DNA from: Ignavibacteria bacterium | GTDB taxonomy: Bacteria; Bacteroidota; Ignavibacteria; Ignavibacteriales; Ignavibacteriaceae | Assembly (NCBI GenBank): GCA_021286645.1 | Contig: JAJTBZ010000010.1 | Coordinates: 1-54,870 of the forward strand | Reading direction: 5' to 3' | DNA: 54,870 bases | Part shown: piece by piece, positions 34,945 through 44,579 of the stretch | Numbering within the stretch: the first letter of the stretch is position 1 | Layout of the letters: the number at the start of each line of letters is the position of its first letter | The notes under the pieces: generated by a model | Told to the model about the DNA's origin: nothing | Databases searched by the model: none | What the model saw: only the letters and a program-made list of their open reading frames with translations | Made by a program: the position numbers and the translations under genes

Positions 34945-37900
34945 TTATGCCTTTTTCCGGGCAGATGCTGAGCCTTTCCCGATAATTTTTACATTAATTT
35001 TATCGAATCGGGTAAAATCGAGTCCCTGATTCTGACCATCGGTAGCCGGTAAATATATACTCCAATTTGTTAGAGGACTCAGGAGTATATGGTGTTTATC
35101 ACGCAAATTACCTCCACCTCTTTTTTTATCGTCAACCACATATTCACCTTCAATCATACGGTAAGAATAATGGTTTATGATATCCATTGAGTGATGCGCG
35201 TAAACATGCGATTGGCCGCTTCGGTCAATAAAAACTGCACTGCCCGGATGCGTTATCCCTATGTGTAAAGTTTCATCTGCAGTTTTCACCTGATGCAGAA
35301 CCAACTCAATTCGCTCGGCAACATAATGCGCGGTACCCGCGAGACCTTTTTTAACTTCTTTAATATCCAGGCTTACAGGCAAATTTGTTTGACCGGTTTC
35401 ACGAAGCTGGTCTAAAATATCAGGATGAGACGTTTTGGAATATTCAAATTCCAACATAATTTCCTGCGGGTAGGCATTCACCTTTTGCACAAATTCAAGA
35501 AACTTCGCACTCAGTTCTGCGTGAGAATCTTCGAGAAAAGCTATCTTTGAATCGATGGTAAATTCAAATGGACTATCATCCAGTGTAAGGTAACGCAAGG
35601 CGAGATGTTCCTGATATAAATAATCAAGAAGCTTCATTTTAATCTCCTCGTACATTTCTTTTACAATCTGATGAACACTGGAGAGTGTCGGATCTATCTT
35701 CTCAGCGATAATGGTCTGTAACTTGGAGATTTTCTGCTCACTGGAGCCCATATCGTTCAACGCCGCGTGGTACTTCGTTTGCAATCCCCGGTAAATGAGC
35801 ACTTTGTCCTGAACCAGTCTGACCGCTGCTCGATAATCCTTAAAGGCTTTTCTATATACGTCGGCTTTATCTTTAACCTTATCGTAAACCGGCTCGAGCA
35901 TTTTATCGAACTGTTCTTCTGTCATCATCAGCATATTGGAGTTTACACCATAAGTATCCTGCGCAGCAAGGATAGTTCTAACATTATCGTAGATTTTTTT
36001 ACCCTCATCATATACTTCAACTCCGGACGAATAAGTATTTTTCAGTTCATCCCAGGCATCCGACAGCGTTTTTTCCTGCTCTTCTTTCTTCTTTTCCTTT
36101 TCTACATCCTTAGGTTTTTCATCCTTCTTTGCCGGCTGATCTTTGTCTTTTTCAGCACGTCTTTTGGAAAAGTCTTCCATTTCAATTTCAATTATCTTTT
36201 TCTTTTCGGCTCTCGATTTTGAATCATCATGCGTTGATTGATCGCCTCTGACCCCCCCGGCGCCAGTTAATGCAGAAAGAGCGGCATAACCGATTGTAAG
36301 CCCGGCAGAGCCGGTAGTTGCCATGGTATAAATAGAGGCCCCAACTTTTACCGCCGAGACCAATGAATCTAACACCAGCTTTTCTTGCAAACTTTTCAGA
36401 AATTCTTCGCTGTCCTTTCTCAGTTTTGATTCTTTTTCCCTCACCGGAGGAATAAGGACCTTCTCGATTTCTGTTTCGATTGCTTTTTTGTCTGTTATAA
36501 ATTGTTTGGATTCTTTATCGCGTGTAGTGATGATTTTTTTATGCGCACTAACTGCTTCTTTCAATCGATTCAGTGTAATCTCCTGCTGGGCATCCTTGTT
36601 TTCATAGTCACTGAGCAATTGTTCGAGTGACTCACCGGCATTAACGAGTATATTGTACTGCGATTGCAAGGTATTGAAATTGACTATCGGTACATAGTTC
36701 CAGGGGTTACCATAATAATCCAGTCCGCTTGCCAGCTGTGCAAGCAGAGTTCCGGTGGCAGAGTGTACCAGTGTCATAGCAGAAGAATCATACATTTTAA
36801 TTAATTCATACAGTTCTTTCTCAAACATGTCGAATTTTTCGAGCTGTTTGGCAAAATTGATTTCGGCCTGCCTTTGCTTCCTGTAATCGTCTTCCAGTTT
36901 CTTTACCGTATCATTTGTATTATCCCTTCGCAGCATGTTGAGCATACGATCAAACGATTCTTGCGCAACTTTTTTTCTCGAGCCCCGATTGATCCAATGA
37001 TTATCAAGAAACTTTTTTAGTTCTGCCCGATTTTTCTTACTCAGTTCCAAGTACCTTTTACTCATGTTCAGTATGTAGTCATAATCGGAGAGCATATAGA
37101 GCCAACGCAGTGCATTATGTAAATCCTGAAAATCATTTTCATCTTTTGCCGCTAAATATTTTAATTTCACACGATGTAACATGAAAGTTAAAAACTCTGC
37201 ATCAGGCACAAATCTTTTATCGGGGAACAGATACGGGAATCGGAAATAGTAATGATTAGGGTCCCACCATAATTTATCGACAACCGGATTAAAAGCCATA
37301 TTGACTGACATAAGCATGCTATCGTACTTAAGGGGAAGAATATTCCTTCTATAACCCATTTCAGTAAGCTGTTCCGCCGCTGTACGGGCGATTTTAGAAG
37401 ATTTACCGCGACGAATAATTGGGCATGTAGATCCCTTCCGCCCATCCCGTCCATCGGGTTGTTTAACGTTTGTTGATACAAGAACCATGTGCCCACCCCA
37501 AGCCTTGCTTTCATAGACAGTTTTGGTTCCGCCTTTTCCGCCTTTACCACCTTTACCCGGTGAGCCGTTTTTACCATCAGTTCCGGAATTACCCGGATTA
37601 TTGAGAATTTTAATTTTCGTGTTGGAAAAATCTTTTACGTAGCGGACTAAAATAGCCCCGGCGTCTCCTCCCGGAGCGCCAAAACCGCCGGTCCCCGGAG
37701 AGCCGCCATCTCCTCCATCACCTCCGGCATTACCTTCAGATTCTGCTCCTGGAGCACCATCGGCGCCGTCACCTCCATCCTGACCATTACCCCCTTTTGA
37801 GCCGTGTGACTGAAGTGTCAGCACACCTGCCAATTCCAGTTGGTCTGCCATGAGGAGAATTGCTCCGCCCTTCTTTCCCGGTTCGCCATCTTTACCATTA

Positions 37901-38250
37901 TCTCCATCGCCGCCTTTTTGACCGCTCATGGTTGCAGGAGCCCCATTACTGGCTTTAATTGCAAGTTCCTGCACATTGGCTGCAGAAGTATCAAGAATAG
38001 CATCACCTTCGGTGCGTATGATTCTTGAATGAATTGTTATATTAACTCCCGGAACAGTTAAACTCGGAGGTAACGTAATCACATTTCCATAAATAACGAA
38101 TTGCTTTGCTCCACCGCCCACATCATTAGAACTTAGAGTATACGTGTCCGCGATTTTAGTAATGGTATCGTCGTTTACACGAGTTATCAGTATCGGCACA
38201 TCCTTAACCGCCCCTTTTTTCGCACTTTTCATTGATTTTACCTGAGCCAT
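34945..38250 (-). CDS. Large collagen-like protein with TcA-like C-terminus
   Basis: A 1101-residue protein with no signal peptide. Residues 45-100 look like short beta strands. Residues 110-275 contain three glycine-rich collagen-like blocks (GQKGGDGDNGKDGEPGKKGG, then GNGQDGGDGADGAPG and GKNGSPGKGGKGGKGG) separated by short strands. Residues 285-620 are mostly helical with coiled-coil character. Residues 629-666 form a hydrophobic, Ala/Gly-rich stretch, followed by a very charged Lys/Glu linker (675-730) and more helices to about 885. The last 170 residues include DILDQLRETGQTNLPVSL, AHYVAERIELVL and LLSPLTNWSIYLPATDG, then LDFTRFDKINVKI. I recall that order from the C-terminal, TcB-binding end of TcA subunits of Tc toxins. 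A GGAAGGA site lies seven bases before the ATG. It is single-gene, with no TcB/TcC nearby. The toxin link is inference from motif order. Confidence 0.6.
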   Translation of the reverse strand: MAQVKSMKSAKKGAVKDVPILITRVNDDTITKIADTYTLSSNDVGGGAKQFVIYGNVITLPPSLTVPGVNITIHSRIIRTEGDAILDTSAANVQELAIKASNGAPATMSGQKGGDGDNGKDGEPGKKGGAILLMADQLELAGVLTLQSHGSKGGNGQDGGDGADGAPGAESEGNAGGDGGDGGSPGTGGFGAPGGDAGAILVRYVKDFSNTKIKILNNPGNSGTDGKNGSPGKGGKGGKGGTKTVYESKAWGGHMVLVSTNVKQPDGRDGRKGSTCPIIRRGKSSKIARTAAEQLTEMGYRRNILPLKYDSMLMSVNMAFNPVVDKLWWDPNHYYFRFPYLFPDKRFVPDAEFLTFMLHRVKLKYLAAKDENDFQDLHNALRWLYMLSDYDYILNMSKRYLELSKKNRAELKKFLDNHWINRGSRKKVAQESFDRMLNMLRRDNTNDTVKKLEDDYRKQRQAEINFAKQLEKFDMFEKELYELIKMYDSSAMTLVHSATGTLLAQLASGLDYYGNPWNYVPIVNFNTLQSQYNILVNAGESLEQLLSDYENKDAQQEITLNRLKEAVSAHKKIITTRDKESKQFITDKKAIETEIEKVLIPPVREKESKLRKDSEEFLKSLQEKLVLDSLVSAVKVGASIYTMATTGSAGLTIGYAALSALTGAGGVRGDQSTHDDSKSRAEKKKIIEIEMEDFSKRRAEKDKDQPAKKDEKPKDVEKEKKKEEQEKTLSDAWDELKNTYSSGVEVYDEGKKIYDNVRTILAAQDTYGVNSNMLMMTEEQFDKMLEPVYDKVKDKADVYRKAFKDYRAAVRLVQDKVLIYRGLQTKYHAALNDMGSSEQKISKLQTIIAEKIDPTLSSVHQIVKEMYEEIKMKLLDYLYQEHLALRYLTLDDSPFEFTIDSKIAFLEDSHAELSAKFLEFVQKVNAYPQEIMLEFEYSKTSHPDILDQLRETGQTNLPVSLDIKEVKKGLAGTAHYVAERIELVLHQVKTADETLHIGITHPGSAVFIDRSGQSHVYAHHSMDIINHYSYRMIEGEYVVDDKKRGGGNLRDKHHILLSPLTNWSIYLPATDGQNQGLDFTRFDKINVKIIGKGSASARKKA

Positions 38251-38700
38251 TGACTCATCCTTCCAGAAAATAATAGAATTTATTTAGGTCATAAACAGCA
38301 ACTAAAAATATTCCTTAAACAATGTTTTGAGTTTTAACTATGAGGCAAAGGGCGAGCTTTAATGGATTTATAGTATAATACTGTTCCCCTTATTATCATA
38401 GCACTTTAGCACAGCAGGAATAATTGATAATATTCGAAAAGATTTGCGCAGTAACAGCATGAGCGCAAATCATTGTAACTTTTATAAAATCACTTTAGTT
38501 CCCGACTTCTGAAACATTGGTGAGCACAATGGAATTTCAAGGCGAGATAAGTCTTTGCGTATTTGTAAATATTATATCAAAAATCCAAGTATTACAACAG
38601 TAGGATATTCATCTAAGACTAAATACATTTCTGAATATTACAAGGCGGGATTGCATTAAACCGGAGCAACAAAAATATTTTTGGGAATAACTACAACTTG
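38251..38700. other. Long non-coding region upstream of the 1101-residue gene
   Basis: 450 bases without a credible coding frame. It must hold the promoter of the 34945-38250 gene and the end of the lysS-glycosyltransferase transcript. The only clear structure is the 9-base-pair inverted repeat at 38441-38471. Confidence 0.4.
38441..38471 (-). terminator. 9-bp inverted repeat, possible terminator
   Basis: GATTTGCGC (38441-38449) and GCGCAAATC (38463-38471) are perfect complements around a 13-base loop. On the minus strand the stem is followed by TTTTCG. It may end the upstream operon, 230 bases past the glycosyltransferase stop, or be an operator about 190 bases before the big gene. Confidence 0.4.
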
Positions 38701-39426
38701 TTATCTAACAGCTTCCCAGGTATTGGAATTACTTTTGTTTTTTCGTAAAACGGAAATAGCGTTCCAGGTCCATGACATAGCAACTGAAAAATACCCATAT
38801 TTTCGATATCTGCGGGGAGACTCAAATACGACAAATTTTCGTGAGTATAGTATTTTATGTATTTTCGCGATTCTTCGGAAAAGATCAAAATCTTCACCAG
38901 CTACCAGATGAGTTAAATATCCTCCCGTTTTACGAAAAACCTCGGTTTTAATAACCTGACATTCTCCCCTACCCATGCCCATGCCGAGTTTATTAATCAC
39001 ATAAAAATAGTTATTGTAAAACGAATGGAATATCCGGTCAATAAGTTTACATTCCTCAGGAAATGTAGCAACAAAGCAGGTCATAGCGCCATATTCTGAG
39101 CTCGCGAAATTTGTCCTAACATAATTGAAGAAATTACCAACTTCACGAAAACGAATGTCGGCATTAATGAAAACCAGTATATTACCACGGGCTTGTTCAG
39201 CACCAAGATTCCTGCCACTGGCAATATTGCCCTTTTTACCTTGCTCTTCCTGGATTATACGTGTATTATAAGCACGGGCAATGGTTAGTGTAGAATCAGT
39301 ACTGCCACCATCCGAGATAATAATTTCGTATTCCTGTCCACTCCAAATACCAGGATTGCTTAATTGCTTAAGCAATCCTGGTAATAACTTTTCCTCATTC
39401 AGAGTAGGAATGATAACGCTAATCAT
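38701..39426 (-). CDS. Family 2 glycosyltransferase
   Basis: A 241-residue GT-A fold glycosyltransferase. It starts MISVIIPTLNEEKLLPGLL. The nucleotide-sugar site has EIIISDGGSTDST, GRNLGAEQARGNILVFINADIRF carries the DxD-like metal motif, and GMGRGECQVIKTEVFRKTGGY follows, then EDFDLFRRI. A hydrophobic C-terminal tail may touch the membrane. The donor and acceptor are unknown. The frame is open up to the lysS stop with TTG/GTG starts, but the ATG at 39426 gives the standard GT2 N-terminus. Last gene in the HNH-to-lysS run. Confidence 0.85.
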   Translation of the reverse strand: MISVIIPTLNEEKLLPGLLKQLSNPGIWSGQEYEIIISDGGSTDSTLTIARAYNTRIIQEEQGKKGNIASGRNLGAEQARGNILVFINADIRFREVGNFFNYVRTNFASSEYGAMTCFVATFPEECKLIDRIFHSFYNNYFYVINKLGMGMGRGECQVIKTEVFRKTGGYLTHLVAGEDFDLFRRIAKIHKILYSRKFVVFESPRRYRKYGYFSVAMSWTWNAISVLRKNKSNSNTWEAVR

Positions 39427-39495
39427 AGTATGTTCAATATGATCAATTTGCTCTGTAATCAATATACCGGAAGCTCGATTCTCAGGTTTCACCAA

Positions 39496-41013
39496 TTATT
39501 TCTCGGGTTTCATCTGAGGGAAGAACAGCACGTCGCGGATTGATGTATGTCCGGTTAATAACATAACAAGGCGATCTACCCCAATACCTAAGCCGGCAGT
39601 TGGAGGCATACCATATTCGAGAGCGCGAACAAAATCTTCATCGATCTGATGAGCTTCATCATCACCTGCATCAAGGGCTTTTTTCTGATCTACAAAACGA
39701 TTGAGCTGGTCAATCGGGTCATTCAATTCAGAAAACGCGTTACAAATCTCCCTGCCGCATGCAAAACCTTCAAATCGCTCAACCAAGCCTGCCTTGGTTT
39801 TATGTTTTTTTGCCAAAGGTGATGTTTCAACCGGGTATTCGATGAGAAAAGTCGGCTGAACAAGAGTATCCTGTACAGTAACCTCAAATATTTCGTCAAT
39901 GAGCTTTCCACGGCTTTGTTTACCGGTAATTTCCACTCCTTTTGATTTAGCCAGAGCAGTAAGTTCTTCATCTGAAAGAGCCATAACATCTTTACCGGTT
40001 TTTTCTTTTATGGCTTCAATCATTGATACTCTGTTCCAGGGAGGAGTAAAATCTATTTCCTGCCCGTCAAAAGAAAATTTCAGAGTGCCAAAAACTTTTT
40101 GTGCAATATGGGCGAACATTTCTTCAACGAAACGCATCATCCACTCGTAATCCTTGTAAGCAACATACACTTCCATCATTGTAAATTCCGGGTTATGGGT
40201 TTTATCCATACCCTCGTTACGGAAATCCTTAGAAATTTCGTAAACGCCTTCGAATCCGCCCACGATAAGGCGTTTTAAATATAACTCATCTGCAATTCGC
40301 AAATAGAAAGGTACATTCAAAGTATTATGGTGAGTGACGAACGGGCGAGCCGAAGCTCCGCCATAAAGGGGTTGTAAAACAGGAGTTTCAACCTCTAAAA
40401 TGCCTTTTTCGTCAAGAAACTGACGCATAGCACTAATAATTTTGCTGCGTTTAACAAATGTATCTTTTACTTCCGGATTCACAATCAGATCGACATAACG
40501 TTGTCTGTACCGCATTTCTTTGTCAGCAAACTGGTCGTAAACAATCTTTTCGCCGCTTTCGGTAACTACTTCCTTGGGAATAGGAATCGGACGAAGGGAT
40601 TTTGTTAAAAGTTGCATTGATTGTACATGAACCGAGATTTCTCCCGTTTTTGTTCTGAATACAAACCCCGTGACACCCATGATATCACCAATATCAAATA
40701 ATCGAAAAGCATCGTACATGTCGCATAATTCATCGCGTTTCATGTAAATCTGAATTCTGCCTTTCGAATCCACAAGATGTGCAAAAGAAGCCTTTCCCAT
40801 CCTGCGTATTGCCATAATTCGGCCGGCAATAGATACAACCCTTTTCGGTTCATCACCTTCAGGATCCTTAAATTGGGCTTTTACATCTTCCGAATCAGAA
40901 TTTACATCAAAAGAATACGCGAATGGTTCAATGTTCTTTTGTTTTAACTCTTCCAGCTCCTCGTGGCGCCTCTTGATTAGAACATTAACATCTTCAAAAA
41001 TTGGTTGTTCCAT
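39496..41013 (-). CDS. lysS: Lysyl-tRNA synthetase (class II)
   Basis: A 505-residue class II lysyl-tRNA synthetase. The N-terminal anticodon-binding OB domain covers about residues 55-160 ([21 protein letters not shown]). Class II motif 1 lies near [19 protein letters not shown], motif 2 is [20 protein letters not shown], and motif 3 is [15 protein letters not shown]. It ends [15 protein letters not shown], as the family does. Starts 14 bases after the dacB stop. Confidence 0.97.
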   Translation of the reverse strand: MEQPIFEDVNVLIKRRHEELEELKQKNIEPFAYSFDVNSDSEDVKAQFKDPEGDEPKRVVSIAGRIMAIRRMGKASFAHLVDSKGRIQIYMKRDELCDMYDAFRLFDIGDIMGVTGFVFRTKTGEISVHVQSMQLLTKSLRPIPIPKEVVTESGEKIVYDQFADKEMRYRQRYVDLIVNPEVKDTFVKRSKIISAMRQFLDEKGILEVETPVLQPLYGGASARPFVTHHNTLNVPFYLRIADELYLKRLIVGGFEGVYEISKDFRNEGMDKTHNPEFTMMEVYVAYKDYEWMMRFVEEMFAHIAQKVFGTLKFSFDGQEIDFTPPWNRVSMIEAIKEKTGKDVMALSDEELTALAKSKGVEITGKQSRGKLIDEIFEVTVQDTLVQPTFLIEYPVETSPLAKKHKTKAGLVERFEGFACGREICNAFSELNDPIDQLNRFVDQKKALDAGDDEAHQIDEDFVRALEYGMPPTAGLGIGVDRLVMLLTGHTSIRDVLFFPQMKPEK

Positions 41014-41027
41014 GAGTTTATACCTTA

Positions 41028-42527
41028 TTATTTTCTTTTAAAATTCGCTAATCGAATGCAGATTAAATCCTGCAAATTATCTACCAGTTTAACGGGAACG
41101 GTATAGTTGTTCACCAGAATACTGAAAGATAGAAGTTCATTATCCCCTGTTGTTACATAACCTGAAAGACTTCTTGCCGCCCCAACAAATCCGGTTTTCC
41201 CATGTAAATTGTTTTCAGCACGGCTTTTAAGCATTCTATTGGCCAAACTGCCATCCTTACCCGCGATTGAAAGCGAATTGTAATAATACTTAAAATTATC
41301 CTGTTTCGCCATATAGTTCAAAACCGTGACTAACTGTTTGGGACTAACCAAATTCAATCGCGATAAACCGCTACCGTCTACCAGAATAATATTATCCAGA
41401 TTAATACCACTATTGGCGAGGAATTTCTTTACCCAACGCAATCCATTGGCAGCACTACCGATTCGATCTTTCTCATATCCGATTGTTTTTAGCAATTGCT
41501 CTGCAAAAAAATTCTGACTGTTTTTGTTAATAATATTCAGAATAACAGGCAAAGTGGCAGACCGATGAGTAAACAGCAGTTGGCAGGATTTATAATCGAG
41601 TGATTCGGTCATATCATCGATATCCACACCAAAGCCCTTTACAAGAATACCTTTTCGGATTAGTACATCCCTAAACACATTTACAAAATATTGTGTAGGG
41701 TTATTAATCGTTGCATAACATTTCACCGGTTCATTTTTTTCCTTAATTGTTCCGGTAATCGAAATTACGTTTGTCTTACGTTCGCGGTAAACATTAATCT
41801 CGGTAACGGAATCAGTGGAAACTGTAACCACATTATATATTACCGTAATATATTTCGTTAACGGTTGTACATCCAATTTTGCCTTTTCGCCAACCGAGGT
41901 GGGTGTCACCAGAAAATCGACACAATTATCATTAAAAGATAAGGCCCCGCTTGGGGCAGCGTACCAATCGGATTCATAATCCCATTGCCACCCTTCACCC
42001 AGACCAATATCATCAAAAGCATTATCATCCCCAATAATATTTCCCGCTATTTCATCGATGCCGTGTTCAAGCAGAGTATCCGCCCAGCTCTCGAAAAGCC
42101 TGAGCATATTATTGGAATAAAATCGTCCTGAAATAGTTGGGTCTCCAAAACCTTTTATAATCAAATCACCCTTCAGGGCTAATCCGTCTTGCTTCCCCCG
42201 GGCATAGATTTCAGTCTTAAACTGATAATCTTTGCCAAGCCAGTACAAGCCTGCCGCTGTAGTAAGCAGTTTTAGGTTAGAGGCTGGTACCATCAATTTA
42301 TTTTCATCGAGCTTGTACAGGTATTCCCCATTCGCAACGGATTGAACCATTACACCAATTGATGCGGAAGCAAAGCTGGGGTCCTCAAATATATCATCAA
42401 ATTGCGCTGCAAGTTCTGCAACTGTAGAAGCAGAAAATTTTGGCAATGTATCCTGATGAAATTCCTGTCCCTTAGCTGCAATTGTGCACAAAAAAAGCAG
42501 AAGAAGAAATTTACGAGCGGACACCAT
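41028..42527 (-). CDS. dacB: D-alanyl-D-alanine carboxypeptidase/endopeptidase (PBP4, S13)
   Basis: A 499-residue exported penicillin-binding protein of peptidase family S13 that trims or opens peptidoglycan cross-links. The signal peptide is [20 protein letters not shown]. The active-site motifs are visible: SxxK in [14 protein letters not shown], SxN in [13 protein letters not shown] and KTG in [17 protein letters not shown]. The open frame continues 25 codons upstream within rluB. The ATG at 42527, preceded by GGAAG, begins directly at the signal peptide. It overlaps the rluB end by 17 bases. Confidence 0.93.
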   Translation of the reverse strand: MVSARKFLLLLFLCTIAAKGQEFHQDTLPKFSASTVAELAAQFDDIFEDPSFASASIGVMVQSVANGEYLYKLDENKLMVPASNLKLLTTAAGLYWLGKDYQFKTEIYARGKQDGLALKGDLIIKGFGDPTISGRFYSNNMLRLFESWADTLLEHGIDEIAGNIIGDDNAFDDIGLGEGWQWDYESDWYAAPSGALSFNDNCVDFLVTPTSVGEKAKLDVQPLTKYITVIYNVVTVSTDSVTEINVYRERKTNVISITGTIKEKNEPVKCYATINNPTQYFVNVFRDVLIRKGILVKGFGVDIDDMTESLDYKSCQLLFTHRSATLPVILNIINKNSQNFFAEQLLKTIGYEKDRIGSAANGLRWVKKFLANSGINLDNIILVDGSGLSRLNLVSPKQLVTVLNYMAKQDNFKYYYNSLSIAGKDGSLANRMLKSRAENNLHGKTGFVGAARSLSGYVTTGDNELLSFSILVNNYTVPVKLVDNLQDLICIRLANFKRK

Positions 42528-43227
42528 ATTCTTCCAGTAACTTTTTAATTTTCGATTCCGGTACAATGATATACCTTCCTGGATGAATTCCTTCAACTGC
42601 AAATGGTCCTAATTTCTCACGATGCAGCTTAACAACCATTATTCCAAGAGTCGAAAACATATTCTTCACGAAGTGATTTCGCCCTTCTTCTGCGCGCACA
42701 ACCACAATTTTCTTATTTTTTGTCGGAAATTTTACCGAAAGGAATCGTGAAAATTTCTTTTCTACCATAATACCTTTTTCAAGTTGTTTCCTACGGACCT
42801 CATCCAAAGGCACATTTAACTCGGCAATATATTCACGAATAAACCCGTTCGAAGGATGCAATATAAAATTGCTAAAATCACCATCGTTGGTAAGCAGGAG
42901 TAAACCGGTTGTATTTATATCGAGCCGGCCCACGGGAAATACTTTAGGAATTGGCGGAACAAGAGATACAACCACCGGCCTCTTTTGCTCATCTGCGGTG
43001 GAAGTTACATATCCCCTGGGTTTATGTAACAAGTAATACACCCGTTTAACCTGAGATATTTTTTCACCATCCAGGTAAACAACATCTTTATCAGTTTCAA
43101 TTACTAAACCCGGTTCAAGAACAATATTTTCATTCACCATTACTCTGGCTTCTTTAATTAGCTCATCGGCATTCCGCCGGCTGGCCAACCCACTAGAAGC
43201 AATAAATTTATTCAGTCGTACCTGCAT
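42511..43227 (-). CDS. rluB: Pseudouridine synthase RluB-like
   Basis: A 238-residue RsuA/RluB-family rRNA pseudouridine synthase. An S4 RNA-binding domain (RLNKFIASSGLASRRNADELI) occupies about the first 60 residues. The catalytic Asp is in VGRLDINTTGLLLLTNDGDF, with HKPRGYVTST before it. The ATG at 43227 was chosen over upstream GTG codons because the S4 domain starts there. Neighbour to scpB, the widespread scpA-scpB-rluB order. Confidence 0.94.
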   Translation of the reverse strand: MQVRLNKFIASSGLASRRNADELIKEARVMVNENIVLEPGLVIETDKDVVYLDGEKISQVKRVYYLLHKPRGYVTSTADEQKRPVVVSLVPPIPKVFPVGRLDINTTGLLLLTNDGDFSNFILHPSNGFIREYIAELNVPLDEVRRKQLEKGIMVEKKFSRFLSVKFPTKNKKIVVVRAEEGRNHFVKNMFSTLGIMVVKLHREKLGPFAVEGIHPGRYIIVPESKIKKLLEEYGVRS

Positions 43228-43861
43228 CTTCACCACTACTTTCCATCGATTTTTCTAAATTTTCTTCCACAGCATTCATCAATAATTTTCGCTTCTGTTC
43301 CAGGAAATCTTCATCCTGCATAATCTCTTCAATTTCACGCGGTTTTGGTAAATCGCTAATTTTATTTAAACCAAAATACCGTAAAAACTCCTCAGTAGTA
43401 GAATAAAGAATTGGTCTGCCGATAGTTTCTGAACGACCCGCGATAGCAATTAAATTTTTCTCCAATAAAGTATTTATTGTATAATCCGAATTTACACCAC
43501 GAAGCGACTCTACCTCAGGTTTTGTTATCGGCTGTTTATAGGCAACGATAGCTAGCGTTTCCAAAGCAGCCTGACTTAACCGGCGTTTGCTCTTTTCTGA
43601 TGATAAAAAGCCCAGGTATTTTGCGAATTGTTGCCTAGTGGAATACAAATAACCTTCCGCAACCCGCATAATGGTAAACGCGTGACTTTCCAGTGAATAT
43701 CGCTCATTTAGTAACTCTACAGCAGCATCGATATCGCCGGGAGTTATTTCGACATCTTCACCGTCAATTCCGTGAATTGCACGAATAATTTCGGCCGGTT
43801 TCAACGGCTCATCAGACGCAAATATGAGGGCTTCTATTACAGAATTATACAGTTGTTCCAT
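43208..43861 (-). CDS. scpB: Segregation and condensation protein B
   Basis: A 217-residue winged-helix kleisin partner of the SMC complex. Recognised by IEALIFASDEPL near the start, RLSQAALETLAIVAYKQPITKPEVESLRGVNSDYTINTLLEKNLI and GRPILYSTTEEFLRYFGL. It overlaps scpA by 17 bases and rluB by about 20, so translation is coupled. Confidence 0.95.
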   Translation of the reverse strand: MEQLYNSVIEALIFASDEPLKPAEIIRAIHGIDGEDVEITPGDIDAAVELLNERYSLESHAFTIMRVAEGYLYSTRQQFAKYLGFLSSEKSKRRLSQAALETLAIVAYKQPITKPEVESLRGVNSDYTINTLLEKNLIAIAGRSETIGRPILYSTTEEFLRYFGLNKISDLPKPREIEEIMQDEDFLEQKRKLLMNAVEENLEKSMESSGEDAGTTE

Positions 43862-44576
43862 TATTCAGCTTATACATGACAAAATCGTTAAAGTTACTCG
43901 ATTCGCGTAACCCAAGCCTGCCCATTTTGACCAATTCAAGCAATGCAATAAAAGTTACAACGATTCGAATTTTTTCGCGCATACCCGTGACAATCGATAG
44001 AAAATGTAATTCGTTAAATGATTCGAATTTAGCCATTATATATTCTATTTGCTCATCAATGGTAACCGGCATCTTTTTAATTTCATGAACGGGTTCCTTT
44101 TTTGTTGCTTTCATCAAAATGTTTTTAAATACCTTTGCAAGGTCATACACACTTACATTTTTAAGCAACACTTCGTACTCCGGAGGCGCTTCTTTTTCAT
44201 CGTGCTCAAAATTACCCCGCCAAAACAATTTTCTTGTTTCCGATTCAAAAAAGCTTAATTCCTCGCTCATTTCTTTATATCTTTTGTACTCAAGCAGGCG
44301 TTGAACCAGCTCTGCCCTCGGGTCAATTTCCTCGCCTTTTTCATCTATCTCTCTGGGCAGCAACATTCGAACCTTAATATGCATTAGGGTTGATGCCATA
44401 AGAATAAAATCCCCGGCAATTTCCAGATCAAGTACCTTAATCAAATTAACATATTCCAGAAATTCCTTAGTAATCCGGGAAATCGGGATATCGTAAATAT
44501 TGATCTCATCACGCTTTATAAAAAAGAGTAATAGGTCCAAAGGCCCTTCAAACTGATCGAGGCGAATCCGGTACAA
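43845..44576 (-). CDS. scpA: Segregation and condensation protein A (kleisin)
   Basis: A 243-residue kleisin that bridges the SMC heads. It starts with the typical FEGPLDLLLFFI and INIYDIPISRIT. LMASTLMHIKVRMLLPRE follows and a C-terminal winged helix FIALLELVKMGRLGL ends the core. The only start giving the full N-terminus is a TTG at 44576, three bases after the trpS stop, with a weak AGGG site before it. TTG starts are less common in this window. Confidence 0.94.
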   Translation of the reverse strand: MYRIRLDQFEGPLDLLLFFIKRDEINIYDIPISRITKEFLEYVNLIKVLDLEIAGDFILMASTLMHIKVRMLLPREIDEKGEEIDPRAELVQRLLEYKRYKEMSEELSFFESETRKLFWRGNFEHDEKEAPPEYEVLLKNVSVYDLAKVFKNILMKATKKEPVHEIKKMPVTIDEQIEYIMAKFESFNELHFLSIVTGMREKIRIVVTFIALLELVKMGRLGLRESSNFNDFVMYKLNNGTTV

Positions 44577-44579
44577 TGT

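Noticed and set aside
35767-36222. 151-codon open frame on the plus strand, very Phe/Leu-rich
   Set aside because: It is the antisense of the Lys/Glu-rich coiled-coil part of the 1101-residue gene. The hydrophobic look is a by-product of complementing Lys and Glu codons.
37500-37930. Short repetitive DNA that could suggest a CRISPR or tandem repeat
   Set aside because: The repetition follows glycine codons of the collagen-like region and has no fixed repeat or spacer length.
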